From JAOUEE01 sp051011595 (GTDB lineage: Bacteria; Actinomycetota; Acidimicrobiia; Acidimicrobiales; SHLQ01): DNA of 34,020 bases. The notes under the pieces are model-generated. The model did no database searches and was not told the DNA's origin. It was given only the letters and a program-made list of their open reading frames with translations. The position numbers and the translations under genes were made by a program. Position 1 is the first letter of the stretch. Each line of letters begins with the position of its first letter. Below are positions 22,355-29,303 of this stretch, one piece after another. The stretch is from NCBI GenBank assembly GCA_051011595.1, contig JBPCTQ010000228.1, positions 1-34,020 on the forward strand, given 5' to 3'.

Positions 22355-24679
22355 GTGAGGACAATGTCGCCGTCAGATGCGGCACCAGTGGCGGTTTCGA
22401 CGCCACCCCGTTTGGCCGACGGGGTCCCCGGTCGACGACGCACTCGGCGTCGCACATCGGCCCGCGAACGGCAGTTGGTGGCGGCGATCACCCTGACGTC
22501 GGCGTTGACGGCTGCGGTCTTCACCGACGGCCAGGCGACCGAGCTCTGGCTCATCGACGCCGCCTACCGAGGCATCTTCACCGCCGGCTTGTGCTGGATC
22601 GGCTCGCGAGCCCGTCGTCGCACCTGGCCGCTGCTGGCGGCAGCCGCCGTGATCTGCTCCAGCAATTGGCTGCTGCTGGCGGCCGCGGTCGGTGCCGCCG
22701 CGGTGACGGCCACCTCCATTCGGGGACCACGCCGCCGATCGGTCGGTGCGCTGGTCGGGGGAATCACCGCCATCGTCTTGTTGTCGATGGACCTCCCCGG
22801 GCCTCGGCTGATGGAGACCGTCGTGGCCCTACTGGTCATCGCCCCGGCCGCCGTCTCGGCCTGGGTCGTGCTCGACGACACCACCACCCGACGCCTTCGC
22901 AAGGCAGCCGCCGCCATCACGCTCGCCGCGGTGCTGGCCGTCCTCGGTGCGGTGATCACCGTGTTCGTGGCCGCCGGTGACCTGCGCAGCGGTGTCACGG
23001 CCAGCCAGGAGGGCCTCCAGGCGGTTCGCGACGGCAACGTGGCCGCCGCCCGCGGTCGGCTCGACCAGGCATCGTCCGACCTCGGTCGGGCATCGAGCTG
23101 GCTCACCTCACCCCTGGCCCAACCGGCCCGGCTGGTGCCGGTGGCCGGCCAGCACGTACGAGCGGCCCAGGTGACCACGGCCGAGGCCACCGCACTCGCG
23201 GGGGCGGCGGCCGACGCAGCTGCCGCGGTCGACACCGATCGACTCCGCCCGGTGGAGGGCACCATCGAACTGGCTGCGTTCGATCCGGCCGTGGCACCAC
23301 TGGAGCGCCTCAATCTCACCGTCCAACGAGCCATCACCAACCTGGCCGCCATCGAGTCGCCCTGGCTGTTGGCCCCCGCCGCCGGGCCGCTGGACGAGCT
23401 CCGGCAAGGCCTCGACGACATCGCACCGGCGGCCGAGGTGGCCGCCGTGGCGGCGCGCGAGTTGCCGATGCTGCTCGGCCGCGACACCCCTCGCCACTAC
23501 CTCGTCTTGTTGACCACACCGGCCGAAGCCCGCGGAATGGGTGGATTCATCGGGAGCTGGGTCATGGTGACCGCCGCCGACGGGCGGGTGGAGCTCACCG
23601 AGACCGGCCGAGCCGGTGACATCAACCGCGCCCTGGTGCAGGCCGAGGCCGAACTGGTCGCCCCCGACGACTACGTCGCCCGATGGGGGCGATTCGACCC
23701 CGCCGGCCACTTCCAGGACATCACCTTCTCGCCCGACTTCCCCACCGTTGCCGCCGTGGCCGCCGGACTGGTGCGCCAGACCGGTCGACCGGTCGACGGT
23801 GTCCTGGCGGTCGACCCGATCGGCCTGGAAGCGCTGTTGGCGTTCACCGGCCCCATCGACGTACCCGGCGCAGATCGCCCGCTCACCGAACACAACGCCG
23901 CCGACTATCTCCTGCGCGAGCAGTACGACGCCTTCGAGGACAACGACGAACGAGAGGCCATGCTGGCCGAGACGGCCGGGGCGCTGTTCGAACAGCTGCT
24001 GGCCGCCGACTTCCCGTCGCTCGGTGCGGTACGCGACGTGCTCGGCCCAGCCGTGGCGGCGGACCGTGTGGTGGCCTGGACCGATCGACCGGCCTCGTTC
24101 TTCACCGTGAGCGGGCTCGACGGGGCCTTTCCTGCGGCCGACACCACCACTGGCGACTTCCTGGCCGTCGCCCACCAGAATTCGGCCCAGAACAAGATCG
24201 ACGTGTTCCTGGACCGTTCGATTCGGTACCGGGCGACGGTCGACCCCGACACCGGCGAGCTGGTCGCAACGGTGACGGTGTCGCTCACCAACGGCGCCCC
24301 GGCCCGGGGCCTGCCCCCCAGTGTGATCGGCAGCAACGACCAGGGCCTGCCGCTGGGCACCAACCGCCAGTACCTGTCGGTGTACAGCCCTCATCTCATT
24401 GCCGGCGCCCGTGTCGACGGTGAGACGCACCTCATGGAGACCAACCTCGAACTGGGTTGGCAGACGTACTCGACATACCTCGAGATCGGCCCCGGCGAGA
24501 CGGTCGAGCTGGAGATCGACCTGATCGGGCAGGTCGCCGACCCGGCGGCGTACCAGCTGACCATCGCCCCCCAGCCCCTCGCCGAACCCGATCACATCAC
24601 CGTCGACGTCGGCGGCATCGGCGAACCGATCGTTGCGGCCGACCTGCGCACCGATCGCCTGACCATCGTGAAGTCCTAA
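22355..24679 (+). CDS. DUF4012 membrane-anchored extracellular protein
   Basis: A 774-residue protein. After a basic N-terminus it has about five TM segments up to residue 230 (VICSSNWLLLAAAVGAAAV, AAVLAVLGAVITVFVAAG and others), then a short helical region (ASQEGLQAVRDGNVAAARGRL) and a large extracytoplasmic domain. HYLVLLTTPAEARGMGGFIGSW matches the DUF4012 core, where GGFIG is conserved. DUF4012 proteins often lie in actinobacterial and cyanobacterial polysaccharide loci; their function is not established. GTG 22355 has AGGGG 6-7 nt upstream; ATG 22364 is an alternative. It is first of a plus-strand run with the secreted protein and UDP-sugar dehydrogenase, suggesting a role at the cell surface during polymer attachment or export. 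Confidence 0.86.
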   Translation: MRTMSPSDAAPVAVSTPPRLADGVPGRRRTRRRTSARERQLVAAITLTSALTAAVFTDGQATELWLIDAAYRGIFTAGLCWIGSRARRRTWPLLAAAAVICSSNWLLLAAAVGAAAVTATSIRGPRRRSVGALVGGITAIVLLSMDLPGPRLMETVVALLVIAPAAVSAWVVLDDTTTRRLRKAAAAITLAAVLAVLGAVITVFVAAGDLRSGVTASQEGLQAVRDGNVAAARGRLDQASSDLGRASSWLTSPLAQPARLVPVAGQHVRAAQVTTAEATALAGAAADAAAAVDTDRLRPVEGTIELAAFDPAVAPLERLNLTVQRAITNLAAIESPWLLAPAAGPLDELRQGLDDIAPAAEVAAVAARELPMLLGRDTPRHYLVLLTTPAEARGMGGFIGSWVMVTAADGRVELTETGRAGDINRALVQAEAELVAPDDYVARWGRFDPAGHFQDITFSPDFPTVAAVAAGLVRQTGRPVDGVLAVDPIGLEALLAFTGPIDVPGADRPLTEHNAADYLLREQYDAFEDNDEREAMLAETAGALFEQLLAADFPSLGAVRDVLGPAVAADRVVAWTDRPASFFTVSGLDGAFPAADTTTGDFLAVAHQNSAQNKIDVFLDRSIRYRATVDPDTGELVATVTVSLTNGAPARGLPPSVIGSNDQGLPLGTNRQYLSVYSPHLIAGARVDGETHLMETNLELGWQTYSTYLEIGPGETVELEIDLIGQVADPAAYQLTIAPQPLAEPDHITVDVGGIGEPIVAADLRTDRLTIVKS

Positions 24680-24712
24680 AACGGACCGCCTCTCGTGCCG
24701 ACCCTGTTAGTG

Positions 24713-25237
24713 ATGAAGGCTCTGTCTGGCTTGTTCGCGTGCGTCATGGCGCTGCTGCTCGGACTCTCCCCTGCCCACGCTCAGTACGGCGGTACCCAGG
24801 GATTCGTCATCGATCCCCCGGTGATCAACACCGGCGGCACCGTGTCGATGTTGGGCACGGGCTGCGAGGGTGAACCAGCCGTTGTCTTCACCATCGAACC
24901 GCTCGGCATCACCCTCGGCGAGACGACACCGGACACCAACGGCGACTTCTTCCTCCCCGATGTCACGCTCGCCCTCCAGCCCGGCGTGTACCCGGTGACG
25001 GCCACCTGTGGCGACGTCGTCATGGTGGCCCAGGTCACGGTGCTGGCCGTCGGCGCCGGCGTTGGTGTCGACACCGACGGCGACGGCATCCCCGACTCGG
25101 TGGCGTTCACCGGGGCGGGCACCCTCATCATCAAGAGCGGTCTCGTCCTGTTGTGCCTGGGCCTGTTCTTCATCTTGGCCGCCAAACGCCGCAACGAAGA
25201 CGACGACGTGTCGGTTGCGCAACCGGCGACGGCCTGA
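24713..25237 (+). CDS. Secreted protein with C-terminal membrane anchor
   Basis: A 174-residue protein from ATG 24713 with a signal peptide (MKALSGLFACVMALLLGLSP, likely cleavage after AHA at 23). The mature part is beta-rich and Ig-like (GTVSMLGTGCEGEPAVVFTI, PGVYPVTATCGDVV) with two cysteines that could pair. Then comes DTDGDGIPD, a calcium-binding pattern of thrombospondin type 3 or dockerin-like loops, and a final TM helix (SGLVLLCLGLFFILAA) with a KRR stop. This is the layout of a cell-wall anchor tail but lacks LPXTG. An in-frame GTG at 24695 would add six residues; neither start has a strong ribosome site. The TGA shares a base with the ATG of the dehydrogenase. Function unknown; probably a surface component of the polysaccharide system. 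Confidence 0.8.
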   Translation: MKALSGLFACVMALLLGLSPAHAQYGGTQGFVIDPPVINTGGTVSMLGTGCEGEPAVVFTIEPLGITLGETTPDTNGDFFLPDVTLALQPGVYPVTATCGDVVMVAQVTVLAVGAGVGVDTDGDGIPDSVAFTGAGTLIIKSGLVLLCLGLFFILAAKRRNEDDDVSVAQPATA

Positions 25238-26514
25238 TGCCCGCCGCCCCGGAACTACAACGGGTTGCCGTCATCGGCCAGGGGTACGTCGGTTTGCCGG
25301 TGGCCATGCAGGCCGTGAAAGCCGGCTTCGAAGTGGTCGGATTCGACCTCGACGAGTCTCGTATCGATCTGCTCCGGGCCGGCTCCTCCTACGTGGAGGA
25401 CGTGACCGACCACACGCTGGCCGCCGCCCTGGAATCCGGCCGCTACCAGCCGACCTCGATCGTGACCGATGTGAAGGAGTTCGACTTCGCGGTTGTGTCG
25501 GTGCCCACACCGCTGCGCGAAGGCGACCCCGACCTTCGTTTCGTGGAAGACGCAGCCCGGGCCCTCGCACCGTTCGTCCGACCGGGCTGCACGGTGATCC
25601 TCGAGTCGACCACCTACCCCGGCACCACCGAGGAGCTGTTCGGCCCCATCCTGGCCGAGGGTTCGGGGCTGCGACCCGGCCCCGACTTCCACCTCGGCTA
25701 CAGCCCCGAACGCATCGACCCGGGCAACCCTGTCTGGAATCTGGAGAACACGCCCAAGGTGGTGAGCGGTGTCGACCAGGCGTCGCTGGCCCGGGTTCGT
25801 TGGTTCTTCGACCAACTGTGCGACACCACGGTCGCCGTCCCGTCACCTCGCGAAGCCGAGCTGACCAAGTTGTTGGAGAACACCTTCCGCCACGTCAACA
25901 TCGCCCTGGTGAACGAGCTGGCCATGTTCGCCAACGACCTCGGCATCGACATCTGGGCCGCCATCGACGCGGCGTCGACCAAACCCTTCGGGTACCTGCG
26001 CTTCACTCCCGGACCGGGGGTCGGCGGGCACTGCCTGCCGATCGACCCGTCGTATCTGTCCTGGCAGGTGAAGCGCTCGCTGGGCACGTCGTTCCGTTTC
26101 GTGGAGTTGGCCAACGACGTCAACAACCACATGCCCGACTACGTGGTCCGCCGCGTCCAGGCCGGGCTCAACGAGCAGGGTCTGGCCGTGAAGGGTCAAC
26201 GCATCCTGTTGGTGGGGTTGGCCTACAAACGAAACACCGGTGACGCCAGGGAAGCGCCGTCGATGGCCATCGCCGATCAGCTCATGGCACTGGGAGCCGA
26301 CGTAGTGGCCCACGATGATCATGTGGAGCCGGACCAGTTCCCGGTCGGTGTCGATCGCGTCGGGCTCACCCAGTCCGAGCTGGATCAGGCCGACGCCGTG
26401 GTGTTGCTCGTCGACCACGACAACGTGGATCTCGACCTGGTGACCGGGTCCGGGTCGTGGGTGCTCGACTGCCGCAACGCCCTTCCTGCGGCCCCCAACA
26501 TCGAACAGCTCTGA
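25237..26514 (+). CDS. UDP-N-acetylglucosamine-type 6-dehydrogenase (WbpA/WecC-like)
   Basis: A 425-residue NAD-dependent enzyme that oxidises C6 of a UDP-sugar to a uronic acid. N-terminal VAVIGQGYVGLP at 10-21 binds NAD; GYSPERIDPGNP is the family's sugar-binding loop and is closer to WbpA/WecC (UDP-GlcNAc or UDP-ManNAc dehydrogenases) than to UDP-glucose dehydrogenase; catalytic Cys266 lies in GPGVGGHCLPIDP; the C-terminal domain starts at RILLVGLAYKRNTGDAREAP. The ATG overlaps the previous stop by one base. It implies an acidic sugar such as UDP-GlcNAcA in the polymer. Substrate is inferred from motifs only. Its TGA is one base from the stop of the convergent LapA-like gene. Confidence 0.93.
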   Translation: MPAAPELQRVAVIGQGYVGLPVAMQAVKAGFEVVGFDLDESRIDLLRAGSSYVEDVTDHTLAAALESGRYQPTSIVTDVKEFDFAVVSVPTPLREGDPDLRFVEDAARALAPFVRPGCTVILESTTYPGTTEELFGPILAEGSGLRPGPDFHLGYSPERIDPGNPVWNLENTPKVVSGVDQASLARVRWFFDQLCDTTVAVPSPREAELTKLLENTFRHVNIALVNELAMFANDLGIDIWAAIDAASTKPFGYLRFTPGPGVGGHCLPIDPSYLSWQVKRSLGTSFRFVELANDVNNHMPDYVVRRVQAGLNEQGLAVKGQRILLVGLAYKRNTGDAREAPSMAIADQLMALGADVVAHDDHVEPDQFPVGVDRVGLTQSELDQADAVVLLVDHDNVDLDLVTGSGSWVLDCRNALPAAPNIEQL

Positions 26515-26515
26515 T

Positions 26516-26779
26516 TCAGGTCTCGGCGCGGTTCCGTCGAGAGCGGCGATAGATCCAGGCCCCCAGCTGTCCGACCAGGGCACCGAGCACGGCCGCGAGA
26601 CCCAGCGACACCCACAGCGGCGGCTCGGAATCGAAGCCGAGGAACTTGACCTCCGTGGACGACGTGTTCTGGAAGATGAACACGACCAAGATGACCGCCA
26701 GGATGCCGAAGATCACGATCCGGAAGTTGAATCCGCCCTCGTCGAACTCCTGACCTAGTCCATCACCTTGCACACTCAC
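26516..26779 (-). CDS. LapA-like (DUF1049) small membrane protein
   Basis: An 87-residue protein with two TM helices (about 20-36 and 54-76) separated by a short loop with FIFQNTSSTEVKFLGF, the hallmark of DUF1049/LapA proteins, and a basic tail (YRRSRRNR). LapA assists lipopolysaccharide assembly in E. coli; in actinobacteria the role is unknown. GTG 26779 follows GGAGG by 5 nt, a strong ribosome site, and TAGCCT about 30 nt upstream (26812-26817 on the plus strand read in reverse) could be its -10. Single gene, convergent with the dehydrogenase. Confidence 0.88.
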   Translation of the reverse strand: MSVQGDGLGQEFDEGGFNFRIVIFGILAVILVVFIFQNTSSTEVKFLGFDSEPPLWVSLGLAAVLGALVGQLGAWIYRRSRRNRAET

Positions 26780-26833
26780 GGGCCCTCCTTCGACATCTGC
26801 GTCCCAGGCTAGTGGTGGCGACCGACGCCGTGA

Positions 26834-26839
26834 GAGGAT
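26834..26839 (+). promoter_or_regulatory. Candidate leaderless -10 element for the TIGR01777 gene
   Basis: GAGGAT ends exactly 6 nt before ATG 26846. It keeps A at position 2 and T at 6 but not the leading T. GAGAGGA could alternatively be a distant Shine-Dalgarno, so the reading is ambiguous. Confidence 0.35.
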
Positions 26840-26845
26840 CGGCCG

Positions 26846-27742
26846 ATGGACATCGCCATCACCGGATCAACCGGCTTCATCGGTGAGGCGTTGGTGGCCG
26901 ACCTGGTGGGCAACGGACACCGGGTGGCCCGGCTGGTGCGCCCCGGTTCGAACGCCACATCGGGCGAGACCATCAGCTGGGACCCCCGGGCCGGTTCGAT
27001 CGACGCCGCCGGCCTGGAGGGTGTCGACGGCATCGTGCACCTGGCCGGAGAAGGGATCGAGACCCGGCGGTGGTCGACGGAACAAAAGGCCCGCATCCTC
27101 GACAGTCGCACCAACGGCACGACGCTGTTGACCCGCACGATCGAACAACTCGATCGCCCTCCTGCGGTCTGGCTCAGCGGCTCGGCGGTCGGGTTCTACG
27201 GTGATCGCGGCGACGAACCGGTCGACGAGTCGGCCGAACCCGGGGACGACTTCCTGGCCGACGTATGCCAGAGATGGGAAGGTGCGGCCCAGACCGGTCC
27301 CGACACCCGGCTGGTGTATCTGCGCACGGGCATCGTGCTCGATGCCACCGGTGGTGCGCTGGCCGCCCAGCTCCCCTTCTTCAAGTTCGGGCTCGGGGGG
27401 CGCATCGGCGACGGCCGCCAGTTCTGGAGCTGGATCAGCCTGGCCGACGAGGTGGCCGCCATCGGCCATCTGCTCACCGCCGACGTCGACGGACCGGTCA
27501 ACCTCACCGCCCCCAACCCGGTCACCAACGCCGAGTTCACCACCACCCTCGGCCGGGTGCTGGGCCGCCCCACCATCTTGCCCACCCCCCGCCTGGCGGT
27601 GAACGCCCGCCTCGGCCGCGAACTGGCCGAGGCCTTGTTGTTCACCAGCGCCCGAGTCCAGCCCACCGTGCTCGAGGAGAGCGGTTTCGAGTTCCGCCAC
27701 CGCGAACTCGACGCCGCCCTTCGCGACACTCTCGAGAAATGA
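26846..27742 (+). CDS. TIGR01777-family NAD(P)-dependent epimerase-like protein
   Basis: A 298-residue atypical SDR (YfcH/SDR39U1 type). Motifs are the N-terminal ITGSTGFIG (5-13), IVHLAGEGI, RRWSTEQKARILDSRTNGT, WLSGSAVGFYGDRGDEPVDE and FWSWISLADEV, all diagnostic for the family. The reaction is not established. In Mycobacterium tuberculosis a member (Rv2216) lies between dlaT and lipB; here the family is in the same window as the E2-lipBA operon but 22 kb away. It is followed after 7 nt by an SRPBCC protein gene, so the two likely form an operon. Confidence 0.93.
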   Translation: MDIAITGSTGFIGEALVADLVGNGHRVARLVRPGSNATSGETISWDPRAGSIDAAGLEGVDGIVHLAGEGIETRRWSTEQKARILDSRTNGTTLLTRTIEQLDRPPAVWLSGSAVGFYGDRGDEPVDESAEPGDDFLADVCQRWEGAAQTGPDTRLVYLRTGIVLDATGGALAAQLPFFKFGLGGRIGDGRQFWSWISLADEVAAIGHLLTADVDGPVNLTAPNPVTNAEFTTTLGRVLGRPTILPTPRLAVNARLGRELAEALLFTSARVQPTVLEESGFEFRHRELDAALRDTLEK

Positions 27743-27749
27743 GCAACCA

Positions 27750-28208
27750 ATGACGGAATCCCAAATGGTCTCGGTGAGCCGAGTCATCGACGCCGAGCCG
27801 GCCGCCATCTTCGACATCCTGGCCTCGCCCGAGGGTCACGTGGCCATGGACGGCTCCGGTTCGGTGCAGGGCACCCGCAAGGGCCCCGACCGACTCGAAC
27901 TGGGCTCGAAGTTCGGCATGAGCATGAAGATCGGCCTGCCCTATCCGATGACCTCCAAGGTGGTGGAATTCGAGGAGAACGAGCGGATCGCCTGGTGCCA
28001 CGTGGGCAAACACCGGTGGCGCTTCGAGCTCGAGCCCGTCGATGACGGCACGCGGGTGACCGAGACGTTCGACTGGTCAACGGCCGTCGTGCCCAAAGCC
28101 ATCGAGCTGATGGGTTACCCCGACAAACACCCGGAGAGTATGGAAAAGACGCTGGCGCGGCTCGATGAGTTGGTCACCTCGGGTTGGGAACCCGAAGCAA
28201 CCGGGTGA
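27750..28208 (+). CDS. SRPBCC-superfamily protein (polyketide cyclase/dehydrase-like)
   Basis: A 152-residue soluble protein with the START/Bet v1-like pattern: SVSRVIDAEPAAIFDILASPEGH at the N-terminus, then KVVEFEENERIAWCHVG and RWRFELEPVDDGTRVTETFDW, ending in a long C-terminal helix (SMEKTLARLDELV). Such proteins bind lipids or other hydrophobic ligands in a cavity; many are uncharacterised. It lies 7 nt after the TIGR01777 gene. No strong Shine-Dalgarno precedes ATG 27750, so coupling is likely. Its TGA is one base from the stop of the convergent DUF427 gene. Confidence 0.9.
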   Translation: MTESQMVSVSRVIDAEPAAIFDILASPEGHVAMDGSGSVQGTRKGPDRLELGSKFGMSMKIGLPYPMTSKVVEFEENERIAWCHVGKHRWRFELEPVDDGTRVTETFDWSTAVVPKAIELMGYPDKHPESMEKTLARLDELVTSGWEPEATG

Positions 28209-28209
28209 C

Positions 28210-28497
28210 TCAGGGCCGGATCTGCACCTGAGTGCGATAGAACGCGATGTGGTCGATGATCTCGGCTGCTTCGGCCAGGGGTTCGGGATAGGTCCAGGCC
28301 CCGTTCTCCACCGATTCTCCGTCGACGGAGACGGTGTAGTACGACGCCGTGCCCTTCCAGGGGCACACGGTCTGGTGTTCGGTCGGCGACAACACACCGG
28401 GTTGCACACTGTCGGGCGGGAAGTAGTGGTTCCCCTCGACCACTACCGTGTTGTCGCTCTCGGCGATGACGGTGCCGTTGAAGCTCGCTCGGGCCAT
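28210..28497 (-). CDS. DUF427-family protein
   Basis: A 95-residue protein beginning MARASFNGTVIAESDNTVVV, with TVCPWKGTASYYTV and the C-terminal AWTYPEPLAEAAEIIDHIAF, the conserved pattern of DUF427. Biochemical function is not known. ATG 28497 has AGGAG 5 nt upstream, which fixes the start; the frame is open further upstream, overlapping the SDR gene, but that part has no family match. It follows the SDR gene by 16 nt in the same direction and is probably cotranscribed. Confidence 0.92.
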   Translation of the reverse strand: MARASFNGTVIAESDNTVVVEGNHYFPPDSVQPGVLSPTEHQTVCPWKGTASYYTVSVDGESVENGAWTYPEPLAEAAEIIDHIAFYRTQVQIRP

Positions 28498-28513
28498 GGG
28501 GACTCCTGGGGTG

Positions 28514-29278
28514 CTATTTGGGTTGGAAGCGGATCCCGCCATCGAGCCGGATCACGGCTCCGTTCATGTAGTCGTTGGTGATCAACTCCGCCGCCATGGA
28601 CGCAAATTCCCCGGTGGTGCCCATTCGTTTGGGGAACAACACCGATTGACCCAGACCGTCGACCACATCGGGGGAGGCCGAGTTCATCAACGGGGTGTCC
28701 ATCAGGCCCGGGCAGATGGTGTTGACGCGGATCCCGGCCGGGGCCAGGTCGCGGGCCACCGGCAGGGTGATGCCGATGACTCCACCCTTGGACCCGCTGT
28801 ACGCGGCCTGCCCGGTCTGGCCTTCGAGGCCGGCAACCGACGATGTGTTGACGATGGCGCCCCGCTGGTTGTGGTCGTCGAGTGGTTCGGACTCAGCCAT
28901 GGCGGCCGAAGCCAATCGGATCACGTTGAACGTGCCGAGCAGGTTCACCTCGATCGTGCGGCGGAAGGTCTCCAGATCGTGCGGGGTTCCGTCACGGCCC
29001 AAGGTGCGCTGGGCCCAGCCGATGCCGGCGCAGTTGACCAGCGCTCGTAGCGGGGCGGCCTCGGCGGCAATGGTGACACCTTGTTGAACCTGGTCGGGAT
29101 CGGTGACGTCGGCCAGGACGAAGGCCCCTCCCAACTCGTCGGCCAGACTCTGGCCCAGCTCCGCGTTCAGGTCGAGGAGCACGACGGTTGCGCCGTCGGC
29201 GGCCAGTCGGCGGGCAGTGGCGGCACCGAGGCCCGAGGCGCCTCCGGTGATGATTGCGGAGCAGTCGGAAAGATCCAT
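28514..29278 (-). CDS. SDR-family 3-hydroxyacyl-CoA dehydrogenase-like oxidoreductase
   Basis: A 254-residue classical short-chain dehydrogenase. Cofactor motif TGGASGLG at 11-18, Asp36 after the second strand favours NAD, NCAGIG in place of NNAG at 82-87, catalytic Ser near 146, Tyr160 and Lys164 in YSGSK. ITLPVARDLAPAGIRVNTICPGLMDTP is typical of the type-2 3-hydroxyacyl-CoA dehydrogenase (HSD17B10) group, which acts in fatty-acid or branched-chain amino-acid breakdown. Assignment to that group is by motif resemblance. It has an apparent leaderless promoter (TATGGT, 6 nt before ATG) and precedes the DUF427 gene. Confidence 0.9.
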   Translation of the reverse strand: MDLSDCSAIITGGASGLGAATARRLAADGATVVLLDLNAELGQSLADELGGAFVLADVTDPDQVQQGVTIAAEAAPLRALVNCAGIGWAQRTLGRDGTPHDLETFRRTIEVNLLGTFNVIRLASAAMAESEPLDDHNQRGAIVNTSSVAGLEGQTGQAAYSGSKGGVIGITLPVARDLAPAGIRVNTICPGLMDTPLMNSASPDVVDGLGQSVLFPKRMGTTGEFASMAAELITNDYMNGAVIRLDGGIRFQPK

Positions 29279-29284
29279 GGCGGC

Positions 29285-29290
29285 ACCATA
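29285..29290 (-). promoter_or_regulatory. Candidate leaderless -10 element for the SDR gene
   Basis: On the minus strand TATGGT is followed by 6 nt (GCCGCC) and the ATG at 29278. It matches the TAnnnT pattern and spacing seen before other genes in this window; no Shine-Dalgarno is present. Confidence 0.55.
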
Positions 29291-29303
29291 TCGGGGCCGA
29301 TCG

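Noticed and set aside
23108..24595. Minus-strand 495-codon frame opposite the DUF4012 gene
   Set aside because: Antisense shadow; DUF4012 core motif is clear on the plus strand.
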